DNA of 64,000 nucleotides from NCBI RefSeq assembly GCF_003696215.1, contig NZ_RFFG01000018.1, positions 1 to 64,000 of the forward strand, written 5' to 3'. Each line of letters starts with the position of its first letter. Position 1 is the stretch's first letter. Both the position numbers and the translations under genes were made by a program. This stretch comes from Actinomadura harenae. GTDB taxonomy: Bacteria > Actinomycetota > Actinomycetes > Streptosporangiales > Streptosporangiaceae. The notes beneath the pieces were generated by a model. It was not told the DNA's origin. It worked only from the letters and a program-made list of their open reading frames with translations, and did not search any database. Shown here piece after piece: positions 16,889 to 24,772 of this stretch.

Positions 16889-17308
16889 ATGGAGATCTTC
16901 AAGCGGAAGTCCACGAGCAAGGGTTCGGCCGACCGGTTCACCGGCGACGTCTGGTGGGACGTGCTCCACGCCGGGCAGGGGCCGTCCCGGGCCCGGCTGA
17001 ACCTGGTCCGGTTCGCGCCGGGCGCGCGCAGCGACTGGCACACGCACGCGCTCGGGCAGACCCTGCACGTCGTGTCGGGCGTCGCGCTCGTCCAGGCGCG
17101 GGGCGGGGAGATCGTCGAGGCGCGCGCGGGCGACACCGTCCACACGCCGCCCGGCGAGGAGCACTGGCACGGCGCCGCGCCGGACGCGTTCATGTCGCAC
17201 CTGGCACTGTGGGAGGGCACGGGCGACCCGGACGTCCCGGAGACCATCTGGGGCGCGAAGGTCACCAACGACGAGTACGCCGCCCCACGCCGCACCGGCC
17301 ACGCCTGA
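16889..17308 (+). CDS. cupin domain protein
   Basis: A 139-residue single-domain cupin. Cupin motif 1 is in ARSDWHTHALGQTLHVVSG and motif 2 in GDTVHTPPGEEHWHGA; the His and Glu residues can chelate one metal. This compact family includes carboxymuconolactone-decarboxylase-associated and YjlB/TM1287-like cupins. The substrate is unknown. The ATG at 16889 follows GGGGAG; an upstream ATG at 16814 is in frame, but the sequence before 16889 is not cupin-like. Confidence 0.82.
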   Translation: MEIFKRKSTSKGSADRFTGDVWWDVLHAGQGPSRARLNLVRFAPGARSDWHTHALGQTLHVVSGVALVQARGGEIVEARAGDTVHTPPGEEHWHGAAPDAFMSHLALWEGTGDPDVPETIWGAKVTNDEYAAPRRTGHA

Positions 17309-17397
17309 CCCGAGCGGTCAGCGGACGGTGCGCGGTCGGTGCGCCGGGCCCGCGAATCTTCCGTCATCGAACGACGGACCACGATTCGGAGCCCACG

Positions 17398-19056
17398 ATG
17401 AACAAGCACCTGGCGATCGCCCTCGCCCCCGCCGTCGCCGCCCTGACCCTCGCGACCGGATACGGAACCGCCGCCGCGTCGTCCGGCTCCCCCGTCGCCA
17501 CCACGGACGCGGGGACGGTGCGCGGCATCGTCCACGGAGAGGCGCACCAGTTCCTCGGTGTTCCGTACGCGGCGCCGCCGGTGGGCGCGGACCGGTGGAA
17601 GTCGCCGCGACCGGCGCGTCCGTGGAAGGGCGTGCGGAGCGCGACGGCGTCCGGCCCGGCGTGCGTCGGCCCGTCCTACAACCTGCCCGCGGGGACGAGC
17701 GTCAGCGAGGACTGCCTGACCGTGAACGTCACGACCCCGGCGTCCGCTCCGAAGCGTCCCCGGCCCGTGATGGTGTTCGTGCACGGGGGCGACTTCGTGT
17801 CCGGCACGGGCAGCGCGTTCGACCCGAGCGAGATGGCGGCGCGCGGGGACGTCGTAGTGGTCACCCTCAACTACCGGCTCGGCGTGTTCGGGTTCTTCGG
17901 CTACCCCGGGCTGCCGGGTTCGGGTGACTTCGGTTTGCAGGACCAGCAGGCCGCACTGCGCTGGGTGCAGCGCAACGCCTCCGCGTTCGGCGGCGACAGG
18001 ACGAACGTGACGCTGTTCGGCCAGTCCGCCGGGTCCGCGGCCACCTGCGCGCAGCTCACCTCGCCGTCCGCCCGCGGCACGTTCAGCAAGGTCGTCCTCC
18101 AGAGCGCGAGCTGCGGCACCCTCCAGCCGCGCCTCTACCCGGGCGCACCCGCCCCCACCTCGCAGAACGTGTCGCCGTGGGCGCCGCTGGAAACCGTGAC
18201 CACGCGTGGCACCGCCCTCGCGTCCAAACTCGGCTGCGCCGGCGCGGACGCTGTGTCCTGCCTACGCAAGGCATCCGTGGACGCCCTCGCCGGACCGAAC
18301 ACGATGGCCGACCCCACGTTCCCGCAGTTCCAGTCCCCCGCCTACGGCACCCCGACCCTGCCGAGCAATCCCGAACAGGCCCTTAGGCGGGGCCGCTTCA
18401 CGCACGTCCCGGTGATGGCGGGCCACACCCGCGACGAGGGGCGGTTCGTCACGGCGTCGATCGTCAACCCGGCGATCGGCGGGGTCACCTTCACCCCGGA
18501 GACCTACACCAGGCTCACGGACGCCGCCTACGGCCCCGACGCCGCCCGGATCCGGAACACCTACCGGCCGTCCACCTACGCGAAGGACCTGCTCCCCGGC
18601 ACCCCCGCCGCCGACCGCCCGGCCATCGCAGGCGCCCTGGCCTGGGCCGCGATCGAGACCGACCGCGCCTCGGCCTGCCCGATCCTCGACGACGCGACCA
18701 CCCTGTCCCGCCGCGTCCCGACGTACGTCTACGAGTTCGCCGACCGCACCGCCCCGTCCTGGATCCCCGTCCCGGCGTCCTTCCCGGGCGGCGCCGCCCA
18801 CCTGACCGACCTCCCGTACCTGTTCGCGACGATCCGTCCGGCGATGTCGGCCCCCACCACCCTCACCCCGGCCCAGCAGCACCTCTCCACCCAGATGATC
18901 ACCTTCTGGACCACCTTCGCCCACACCGGCACCCCCACCTGGCCCCGCTACGACGCGTCCACCCCCCGCGTCCAAACCCTCACCCCCGCGAGCACCACCC
19001 CCGAAACCACCGACGCCACTTTCCACAAGTGCGCGGTCTGGGCCCCCACCCGCTGA
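17398..19056 (+). CDS. secreted type-B carboxylesterase/lipase
   Basis: A 552-residue alpha/beta hydrolase of the carboxylesterase B family with a signal peptide (cleavage near AAA-SSG, residue ~28). The oxyanion-hole motif is VFVHGGDF (~127-133) and the nucleophile elbow LFGQSAGSAAT puts the Ser at ~210. Candidate acid and base residues lie around TRDEGRF and FAHTGTPTW. EDCLTVNV is the typical signature 2. It should hydrolyse extracellular carboxylic esters. The start follows CGGAG, and a bidirectional hairpin follows the stop. Confidence 0.9.
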   Translation: MNKHLAIALAPAVAALTLATGYGTAAASSGSPVATTDAGTVRGIVHGEAHQFLGVPYAAPPVGADRWKSPRPARPWKGVRSATASGPACVGPSYNLPAGTSVSEDCLTVNVTTPASAPKRPRPVMVFVHGGDFVSGTGSAFDPSEMAARGDVVVVTLNYRLGVFGFFGYPGLPGSGDFGLQDQQAALRWVQRNASAFGGDRTNVTLFGQSAGSAATCAQLTSPSARGTFSKVVLQSASCGTLQPRLYPGAPAPTSQNVSPWAPLETVTTRGTALASKLGCAGADAVSCLRKASVDALAGPNTMADPTFPQFQSPAYGTPTLPSNPEQALRRGRFTHVPVMAGHTRDEGRFVTASIVNPAIGGVTFTPETYTRLTDAAYGPDAARIRNTYRPSTYAKDLLPGTPAADRPAIAGALAWAAIETDRASACPILDDATTLSRRVPTYVYEFADRTAPSWIPVPASFPGGAAHLTDLPYLFATIRPAMSAPTTLTPAQQHLSTQMITFWTTFAHTGTPTWPRYDASTPRVQTLTPASTTPETTDATFHKCAVWAPTR

Positions 19057-19073
19057 CCCACCCGAACACCGAC

Positions 19074-19104
19074 CACGAGCCCCGGCGGACCGCCGAGGCT
19101 CGTG
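19074..19104. terminator. bidirectional terminator between esterase and DUF397 genes
   Basis: An 8-bp outer stem (19074-19081 with 19097-19104) and a 5-bp inner stem (19083-19087 with 19091-19095) are separated by one mismatch. It sits between two convergent genes. Confidence 0.75.
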
Positions 19105-19113
19105 CGCTTCCAC

Positions 19114-19305
19114 TCAGATGGACGCCGCGTCGCGCTTCACAAGAGAGACCATCTCAGCGAACCCCTTCACAGAGATGGCGAAATGCCCAAGTTCGGGGGC
19201 CCTGCTATCGCGGAAGGCGATTTCTCCGCCGAGGTCCGCGATCTCGACGCACTCAGCGTCACCCGCCCCGCTGCTGTGACTGGACTTGCGCCACACGCTG
19301 CTCAT
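19114..19305 (-). CDS. DUF397 domain protein (BldB-like small partner)
   Basis: A 63-residue DUF397 protein with the family signature: WRKSSHSSGAGDAECVEIAD at the start, then FRDSR and a C-terminal helix. DUF397 proteins (the BldB paralogue group) are partners of WhiJ-type regulators in sporulating actinomycetes; genetic work in Streptomyces links them to development. Start at 19305 after GGAGGG. Its ATGA overlaps the stop of the upstream regulator by 4 nt, so the two are translationally coupled. Confidence 0.9.
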   Translation of the reverse strand: MSSVWRKSSHSSGAGDAECVEIADLGGEIAFRDSRAPELGHFAISVKGFAEMVSLVKRDAASI

Positions 19306-20117
19306 GGAGCACCCTCCGACTTCCTGATCGACTCGCGCGAGTCGTCTTCGGACTTGGCCTGCGCCCCAATGGTGTCGTACCTCTGCGACAAAACACGAAC
19401 TTCGGTCGAATCGCCGACCAGCCGCCCGCCGAGCTGCGCCCACACGTAGGCCACATCCTTGCCCGATGCGGTGGTGATCAGCTCGAAGTCTCCATCCACT
19501 CCGATGTGCGCGTGGACCGATCGCGGAACCACGCGGACGCTCACCCTCTCCGAGAGCTCCCGAATATGGGCAAGCTGTGCCCGCATGAGCGCCGGATCAC
19601 CATTGGGCGCCTCCTCGAGGGCGCGCTGATCCAGCAAGATCCACAACCGCATCCGGGGCAACTGCTCCAACAGCAGTGCCTGCCGCGCCATCCGGGCCCG
19701 GACCGCCTCCTCAACGTCGACCACCATGCGGCCAGCGGTGATCAGCGCCCTGGCGTAGTCCTCGGTCTGGAGGGGAACGGGGATCACCCGGCCGTGGTAC
19801 ATCTTGACCACCATCGCGCCGGTCTCGAAGTCGCGGAGCTGCTTGGCCCACTCCTCGTTGCGCCCGTACTTCAACGCGAAGCCGCGCATCCCCTCCCAGA
19901 AGCCGCCGGTCTCCCATTTTTGGTCAATCCGCCTGGCTTGCTCCTGAGTGAGCCGGTTCCTCCCAGCTTCAAAATTCGAAACCCCATATTTGTTGATGCC
20001 CATGATCTGGCCCATCTGGGACTGTGACAGCTGGTGCTTCTGGCGCTCGAATCGCAGGTAGAAGGCCATGTAGAACCACAGCGATTCGAAGCGGTCGAGT
20101 GACTCTGCGGCTACCAT
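19302..20117 (-). CDS. XRE-family regulator with DUF5753 domain (WhiJ-like)
   Basis: A 271-residue protein. The N-terminal XRE HTH spans about residues 18-70 (FERQKHQLSQSQMGQIMGIN, SNFEAGRNRLTQEQARRID). The C-terminal DUF5753 domain contains MRLWILLDQRALEEAP, RELSERVSVRVVPRSVHAH and the FEL...VAYVWAQLGGRLV segment. This is the WhiJ-like class, which acts with a DUF397 partner encoded immediately downstream. The ATG at 20117 follows GGAGAGTG, and a CATAAT -10 lies at 20140-20145 on the minus strand. It is divergent from two orphan small genes (20239, 20586). Confidence 0.9.
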   Translation of the reverse strand: MVAAESLDRFESLWFYMAFYLRFERQKHQLSQSQMGQIMGINKYGVSNFEAGRNRLTQEQARRIDQKWETGGFWEGMRGFALKYGRNEEWAKQLRDFETGAMVVKMYHGRVIPVPLQTEDYARALITAGRMVVDVEEAVRARMARQALLLEQLPRMRLWILLDQRALEEAPNGDPALMRAQLAHIRELSERVSVRVVPRSVHAHIGVDGDFELITTASGKDVAYVWAQLGGRLVGDSTEVRVLSQRYDTIGAQAKSEDDSRESIRKSEGAP

Positions 20118-20238
20118 TGATCACTCTCCGAGGTTTCAGATTATGCGTCGAACCTAGCGTAGGGACATCGACTCGTGGAGCCTTTTCCCAGGCGGACACA
20201 GGCGAGCCGCGAAGCAACAGAGGGAGGCACGAGGGATC

Positions 20239-20586
20239 ATGAATGCGGATTGGTCACATGACGCGCCGGAGGTAAATGATCACCCACTGCCGTCCAATCA
20301 GCGGGTGGCGTTTCTGGGGGTGTTGCATGAGGTGATCAAGGAAAGGCATCCGGGGCTTCGGTCGACCGTTGTGCTGCGGTCGGGGTGTCCGGTTCTGTTC
20401 GTGTTCAACTCGATTCACGTCGCACATTGTGCGGATATCGGGTGTGACTTCGATCGGGGAGTCGGGTGGCGGTTCACCTGGGCCGCGAGCGGGGTCGCGC
20501 TCGCGGCCGTGGTGGACGCCGTGGGGGCGGCCGACCGCGTCGCGCGGATGCTGCGCGTCCAGGACGGGCGGGCGGTGGCCTTCTGA
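20239..20586 (+). CDS. orphan small protein, family A (copy 1)
   Basis: A 115-residue soluble protein with no named family I recognise. Conserved blocks shared with the protein at 37531-37869 are LPSNQR, FLxVLxxVIxERHxGLRS, GCPVLFV and a C-terminal block with IGCDFD...GWxFTWA. The predicted fold is alpha/beta. The start follows CGAGGGATC. Its stop overlaps the next start as TGATG. It lies divergent from a WhiJ/DUF397 pair; its relative also lies next to regulators, which suggests a shared regulatory or signalling role (inference). Confidence 0.7.
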   Translation: MNADWSHDAPEVNDHPLPSNQRVAFLGVLHEVIKERHPGLRSTVVLRSGCPVLFVFNSIHVAHCADIGCDFDRGVGWRFTWAASGVALAAVVDAVGAADRVARMLRVQDGRAVAF

Positions 20587-21011
20587 TGACCGTCCCCGAG
20601 ATGGACCGCACCCATCTGCTTCGGGCGGCGGAGATCGTGCGGGCCGCCTACGAGGAGGCCATGCGGCGGCACGGGTTCCTCTCGTCCACGATCCGGGTCG
20701 TCAGCATGTACGCGGAGCAGAGCCTCGCGGAGCTGGACGCCGCCTCCGAGGACGAGCGGGACCTTGACGCACTGGGGCGTGCCCTGGGCGACGTCGCGGG
20801 CGGGCTGGACGTGCTGATCAAGCGGGCGCCGGACGGGGACGTTCGGCTGCACGTCAACAATCCGCAGGTCGGCGGGCGGTTCTGTGAGGACGTCTCGGTC
20901 GGGTACCGGGACGGCGTCCGCGTCTTCCTGTGGTCGTGGGGCGAGGCGATCGCGTCGATCGGGGAGCTCGGGGAGGCCGCCCGTCGCCTCGCCTGCGCAC
21001 TTGACGGCTAA
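20586..21011 (+). CDS. orphan small protein, family B with A-like C-terminal domain
   Basis: A 141-residue protein. The N-terminal ~45 residues (AAEIVRAAYEEAMRRHGFLS, VSMYAEQSLAELD) match the protein at 36227-36526. The C-terminal ~50 residues (NNPQVGGRFCEDVSVGY, VFLWSWGEAIASIGELG) follow the same Cys-x-Asp, aromatic, F-x-W, Gly-x-Ala pattern as the C-terminus of family A. The ATG overlaps the preceding stop (TGATG), so translation is coupled. The last codons overlap the first TetR operator of the next unit. Function unknown. Confidence 0.68.
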   Translation: MTVPEMDRTHLLRAAEIVRAAYEEAMRRHGFLSSTIRVVSMYAEQSLAELDAASEDERDLDALGRALGDVAGGLDVLIKRAPDGDVRLHVNNPQVGGRFCEDVSVGYRDGVRVFLWSWGEAIASIGELGEAARRLACALDG

Positions 21012-21047
21012 CAGCGTTAGCCTTAGAGTCGAGCTAACGCTGTTAGC
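21006..21047. promoter_or_regulatory. paired TetR operators
   Basis: Two perfect palindromes share the GCTAAC/GTTAGC core: 21006-21022 (7-bp arms around AGC) and 21033-21047 (6-bp arms around GCT). Their centres are 26 bp apart, just upstream of the DUF4260-TetR operon. Control by the operon's own TetR is inferred. Confidence 0.75.
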
Positions 21048-21060
21048 CGAGGAGGTTCGG

Positions 21061-21468
21061 ATGGTTCAGGTCGCCGCGATGGATGGGGGACGGTCGTCGC
21101 TCTGGTGGACGGCTCGTGTGGGGTGGGCCGCGCTCTGGGCCTTCTACGCCGCGTTCGCCGGGGTGGAGGTCTGGAACCATGGGGTGTTGGCGCTGGTCAT
21201 GGCCGTTGGCTTCTTTGTCGCGCCGGATCTCGCGATGATCATCGATGCGAAGAACGGCGGGCAGGGGAGGCTCGGCCCCCGGGCCGTCCCCTTCTACAAC
21301 GCCGCGCACCGGTCGGTGATCCCGCTCGCGCTGGCCGTCGCCTACAGCTTCTCGCCGCTGGACTCCGCGGCCCCGTTCGCCGGCCTGCTGGGCTGGCTCG
21401 GGCACATCGCGATGGACCGGACGTTCGGCTACGGGCTCCGCGCCGCGGACGGGTCGCGCCGTGGCTGA
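21061..21468 (+). CDS. DUF4260 family membrane protein
   Basis: A 135-residue membrane protein with four hydrophobic segments and the DUF4260 signature: FFVAPDLAMIID in the middle, FYNAAHRSVIPLAL, and the C-terminal WLGHIAMDRTFGYGLR. The His residues and conserved Asp suggest an enzyme-like core, but no function is known. The ATG follows GAGGAGG. It overlaps the downstream TetR gene by 8 nt, and the pair of palindromes upstream indicates control by that TetR. Confidence 0.85.
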   Translation: MVQVAAMDGGRSSLWWTARVGWAALWAFYAAFAGVEVWNHGVLALVMAVGFFVAPDLAMIIDAKNGGQGRLGPRAVPFYNAAHRSVIPLALAVAYSFSPLDSAAPFAGLLGWLGHIAMDRTFGYGLRAADGSRRG

Positions 21469-21970
21469 CCGTCCGCGGCAGATCGTCGACGCCGCCCGGG
21501 AACTGCTGGAAACCGAGGGCGCGGACGCGCTGACCATGCGCCGCATCGCCGACAAACTGGGCATCCGCGCACCGTCGTTGTACAAGCACTTCCCCGACAA
21601 GCAGGCCGTCGAGGCCGAGCTGATCGCGCAGGGCCTGGCGGAGATCGCCGACGCCCAGGAGGCCGCCCTCGCCGAGGCGCCCGAGCGGCCGCTCGTCGCG
21701 CTCGGCGCGTCCTACCGCGCGTACGCGCTCGCCCATCCGCACCTGTACCGGCTGATGACCGAGGGCCCGCTCCCCCGCCATCTCCTCCCGGACGGCCTGG
21801 AGGCGCGCACCGCGCTTCCGCTGGTCAAGGCCGTCCCGGACGAGCATCGCGCCCGCGCCGTCTGGGCGTTCGCGCACGGCATGGTCATCCTGGAACTGGA
21901 CGGACGCTTCCCGCCCGACGCCGACGTCGACACCGCCTGGCGGGTCGGCCTCGCCGCCTTCTCCGGCTGA
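21461..21970 (+). CDS. TetR-family regulator (WHG-type C-terminal domain)
   Basis: A 169-residue regulator. HTH: RQIVDAARELLETEGADALT, MRRIADKLGIRAPSLYKHFP. The C-terminal half (YRAYALAHPHLYRLMTEGPL, AFAHGMVILELDGRFPP) is the WHG/TetR_C_33-like ligand domain. The GTG start lies inside the end of the DUF4260 gene, so the two are coupled. It probably represses the operon through the palindromes at 21006-21047. Confidence 0.9.
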   Translation: MADRPRQIVDAARELLETEGADALTMRRIADKLGIRAPSLYKHFPDKQAVEAELIAQGLAEIADAQEAALAEAPERPLVALGASYRAYALAHPHLYRLMTEGPLPRHLLPDGLEARTALPLVKAVPDEHRARAVWAFAHGMVILELDGRFPPDADVDTAWRVGLAAFSG

Positions 21971-22128
21971 TCAGACGGCCAACCCACACGACGCCGAACA
22001 GGCCGTTCGCGGCCGGGGAGCATCGGCCTGCCGACCCGCGCGTTCGCGGCGAACGGGTGAACCCGGACGAACACCCCGTCCCGTCGTGTCGTGGCCGGTC
22101 AGCGGGTGGAACGTGCCACGATCGGCGC

Positions 22129-22659
22129 GTGGACGAGCGGCACGAGGATCCGGACGGCGAGGACCAGGAGGGCCAGCGGGTCGAGGTCGCGACCGAACGG
22201 CTCAAGGAGCGGATCTACGCCACGATCACCATGGTCGCGGTCACGGTCGGCCTCGCCCTCGGCGGGCACGTCGGCCCGTCCGGCGCGTCCCTGTCGGTGA
22301 TCGGCACGGCCGCCGGGCTCTGGCTGGCCACCCTGGTCGCCGACGGCCAGGCGTACAAGACCGTCCACCGGCGGCTTCCCCTGCGGAACGGGGTGAAGCG
22401 CTCGTTGTACGTCAGCAGCCCCCTGCTCCTGTCGGCGGTCGGCCCGCTGCTCCTCATCGGCGTCTCCGCGCTGGGCCTGATGGAGCTGAGGACGGCCCTG
22501 CTGACGGCCGCCGTCCTGGACGTCCTGTCGCTGTTCGTCTGGGGGTACGTGGGCGGGCGGCGCATGGGCGGCAGCCCAGGCGTCGCGCTGGTCGCGGCCC
22601 TCCTCGACGCCCTGATCGGCTTCGCCGTCGTCGCCGTCAAGCTCCTCGCGGGCCACTGA
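22129..22659 (+). CDS. integral membrane protein, unknown
   Basis: A 176-residue protein with a charged N-terminus (about 25 residues, Glu/Asp-rich) and about four to five transmembrane segments (TITMVAVTVGLALGGHVG, LLLSAVGPLLLIGVSALGLM, GVALVAALLDALIGFAVVAV). No family is recognised. The GTG at 22129 was chosen because the acidic N-terminus begins there and a CACGAT element lies 6 nt upstream, suggesting a leaderless start. Its best-defined neighbour is the TetR gene 60 bp downstream. Confidence 0.62.
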   Translation: MDERHEDPDGEDQEGQRVEVATERLKERIYATITMVAVTVGLALGGHVGPSGASLSVIGTAAGLWLATLVADGQAYKTVHRRLPLRNGVKRSLYVSSPLLLSAVGPLLLIGVSALGLMELRTALLTAAVLDVLSLFVWGYVGGRRMGGSPGVALVAALLDALIGFAVVAVKLLAGH

Positions 22660-22683
22660 CCAGGGGGATGCCGGGACTCTAAT

Positions 22684-22696
22684 GACACTCGGTGTC
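22684..22696. promoter_or_regulatory. putative TetR operator
   Basis: Palindrome GACACTCGGTGTC (arms GACAC/GTGTC around TCG) 24 nt upstream of a TetR gene. TGACACnnnGTGTCA-type sites are common upstream of actinomycete TetR genes. The assignment to this gene is by position. Confidence 0.6.
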
Positions 22697-22720
22697 GCAG
22701 GCCGGTATAGCGTGACCCCC

Positions 22721-23341
22721 ATGAGCGAGGACGCGATGCGGGCGCTGCCGCTGCGCGAGCGGAAGAAGCTGCGGACGCGGCGGGCGCTCGCCGAGGCGGC
22801 CCTGCGGATGTTCACCGAGCGGGGCTTCGACGCCGTCACGCTCGAAGAGCTCGTGGACGCCGTCGAGGTCTCCAAGAGCACCTTCTTCCGGACCTTCCCC
22901 GCCAAGGAGGCGGCCGCGATCGAGGCCGAGGAGGAACTCTGGACGGCCTGCCTCGACGCCTTCGGCCGCCTCCCGGAAGGACGCGCGATCGACGCGCTCC
23001 GGGACGTCCTGACCGAGGTCGTGGCCGGTCTCGGGCCGGAATGGGGCGAGCGGTACGCCGCGACGCGGCGGCTCGTCGTGACCGCGCCGTCCCTGCTCGC
23101 GTACGCGGCGAGCCACCGGCACGGCGTCGAGCAGGAGCTGACCGGCCTGCTCCGCGAACGGCTCGGGCTGCCGGACGACGACCTCCGTCCGCAGGTCCTC
23201 GCGCAGCTCACCACGGCCGCGTGGAGCGTCGCCGCGCGCGGCTGGGTCTTCTCGGGCGCCCCGTTCGGCGACCTGCTCGACCGCGTCGGACGGGCCTTCG
23301 CGGCGATCTCCGGCAGCCTGGAGCTGTCCGTCCGGGGATGA
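22721..23341 (+). CDS. TetR-family regulator
   Basis: A 206-residue regulator. The HTH is preceded by a basic LPLRERKKLRTRRALAEAAL stretch and contains FTERGFDAVTLEELVDAVEV, SKSTFFRTFPAKE. The C-terminal domain resembles the TetR_C of MftR/AcrR-type proteins. The LPLRERKKL start also occurs in the TetR at 52621, so the two are distant relatives. The ATG at 22721 was chosen over one at 22682, which lies in the operator. Confidence 0.88.
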   Translation: MSEDAMRALPLRERKKLRTRRALAEAALRMFTERGFDAVTLEELVDAVEVSKSTFFRTFPAKEAAAIEAEEELWTACLDAFGRLPEGRAIDALRDVLTEVVAGLGPEWGERYAATRRLVVTAPSLLAYAASHRHGVEQELTGLLRERLGLPDDDLRPQVLAQLTTAAWSVAARGWVFSGAPFGDLLDRVGRAFAAISGSLELSVRG

Positions 23342-23411
23342 CCGCCCGGAATGTCGGGGCGTGCGGGCACAATCGGCCCGCCACGCGATCACCGACCCCG
23401 GAGGCCGTCCG

Positions 23412-24770
23412 ATGCCCGCCCTCGAAGACTTCGCGACCTGGGAACCCCTGCTCCGGCTCGTCCGGGACGGGCTCGACGGCCCGTCGGGACGGGCGTCCGG
23501 GTTCGTCGGCCAGGGCTCCTGGAGCGTTCCGGTACCGCGTCCGGCGCCCGTCCCCGGGCGAGCGTCCCTGGTCAGCGACATGCAGGAGGAATGGGACGCG
23601 GTCGAGCTCGTGCGGGACGCGCTCGGCGACGCCGAGGAGGTCTCGTTCGTCGTCGACTTCGAGGAGGACGGCCGGACCGTCCTGCGCCTGATCGACCCCC
23701 GTCCCGCCGCCGAGAAGGCCATCGGGAACGCCGGCCCCGGCGCGCTCGTCCTGATCAAGGGGGCCGTCCCGGAGCCGTGGCGCCGGCTGCCCGAGCCGGC
23801 CCCGGACGCGTCGCCCGCCCCCACGGCGGACGCGGCGCTGCTGGAGCGGACGCTCCGCGAGCGGCTCCCCGACGCGATCGGCGCGACCGGCGAGGAGATC
23901 GCCGCCGCCGAGGCCCGGCTCGGCGTTCCGCTCCCCGAGGAGCTCAGGGCGCTCTACCGCGTCACCCGTGGCCGGTTCGACGACCTGAACGGCGACTACG
24001 AGGCGATGACCGCGTACGCCATCGCCGTCCGCTCCGAACTCCTCCCCCTGGACGAGCTCTACATCGCGGACCCGGAGTCGCGTCCCGCGCCGTGGCGGTT
24101 CGCGGCCGGCGCGGCGGTCGTCACGCGGCCGGACGACGCCGTCCAGGGCGTGGTCGGCTCACCCGGCTGGATCGCGTTCGCCGACAACGGCGGCGGCGAC
24201 CGCTACGCCATCGACCTGACGCCCGGCCCGAAGGGACGCCTGGGCCAGGTCATCCTGCTCAGCCACGAGGAGTACATCGGCGCCGAGCACATCGCCGACT
24301 CGCTCACCGACATGGTCGTCCACGACCGGAGGAGCGCCTGGGTGCCGTCCCGCGAGCGGCCCCGGGCGGTGGCGCACGTGAACCGCGTGAGTCTGCCGAG
24401 CGTCGAGGCCGCCGCGCATCCGGACCTGGAGGTCCTCCACCTCGGCGTCTGGGAGGACGAGCCGCTCGGCCTCGCGCCCGTCTTCGGCTGCCCGCGCCTG
24501 CGCACGCTCACCGCCTACCCGGGCACGCTCGCCGATCCGCTGGAGATCACGCGGCTGGAGCACCTCGAATACCTCGCGCTCCCGGCGGCGGACTGGCGCG
24601 TCCTGCTCGACGCGGACGCCGTCCCGCGCACCCTGCTCGCGGCCGGTTTCGAGAGCTACGAGGACGACCCGCTGGTCCTCGCGTCCCTGGCCAACGAACT
24701 CCTCGCGCTGTTCGAGCGCCCGCTGATCACCGAAACCGTCCTCGAAGGCGTCCTTGAGAGGCGTCGCTGA
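23412..24770 (+). CDS. SMI1/KNR4 domain protein
   Basis: A 452-residue protein with a SMI1/KNR4 (SUKH) domain around residues 150-300: TGEEIAAAEARLGVPLPEEL, RALYRVTRGRFDDLN, WIAFADNGGGDRYAIDL. The last ~100 residues have a leucine-rich pattern (LEVLHLGVW, LRTLTAYPG, LEYLALPAA). SUKH domains are frequent in immunity proteins against polymorphic toxins and also occur as free scaffolds. No toxin gene adjoins it here. Start at 23412 after CGGAGGCC. It is convergent with the DUF1707 gene, with 2 nt between the stops. Confidence 0.82.
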   Translation: MPALEDFATWEPLLRLVRDGLDGPSGRASGFVGQGSWSVPVPRPAPVPGRASLVSDMQEEWDAVELVRDALGDAEEVSFVVDFEEDGRTVLRLIDPRPAAEKAIGNAGPGALVLIKGAVPEPWRRLPEPAPDASPAPTADAALLERTLRERLPDAIGATGEEIAAAEARLGVPLPEELRALYRVTRGRFDDLNGDYEAMTAYAIAVRSELLPLDELYIADPESRPAPWRFAAGAAVVTRPDDAVQGVVGSPGWIAFADNGGGDRYAIDLTPGPKGRLGQVILLSHEEYIGAEHIADSLTDMVVHDRRSAWVPSRERPRAVAHVNRVSLPSVEAAAHPDLEVLHLGVWEDEPLGLAPVFGCPRLRTLTAYPGTLADPLEITRLEHLEYLALPAADWRVLLDADAVPRTLLAAGFESYEDDPLVLASLANELLALFERPLITETVLEGVLERRR

Positions 24771-24772
24771 GC

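Noticed and set aside
14869..17784. 971-residue minus-strand ORF
   Set aside because: Shadow of the Tat protein, cupin and esterase genes; no domain and random high-GC composition.
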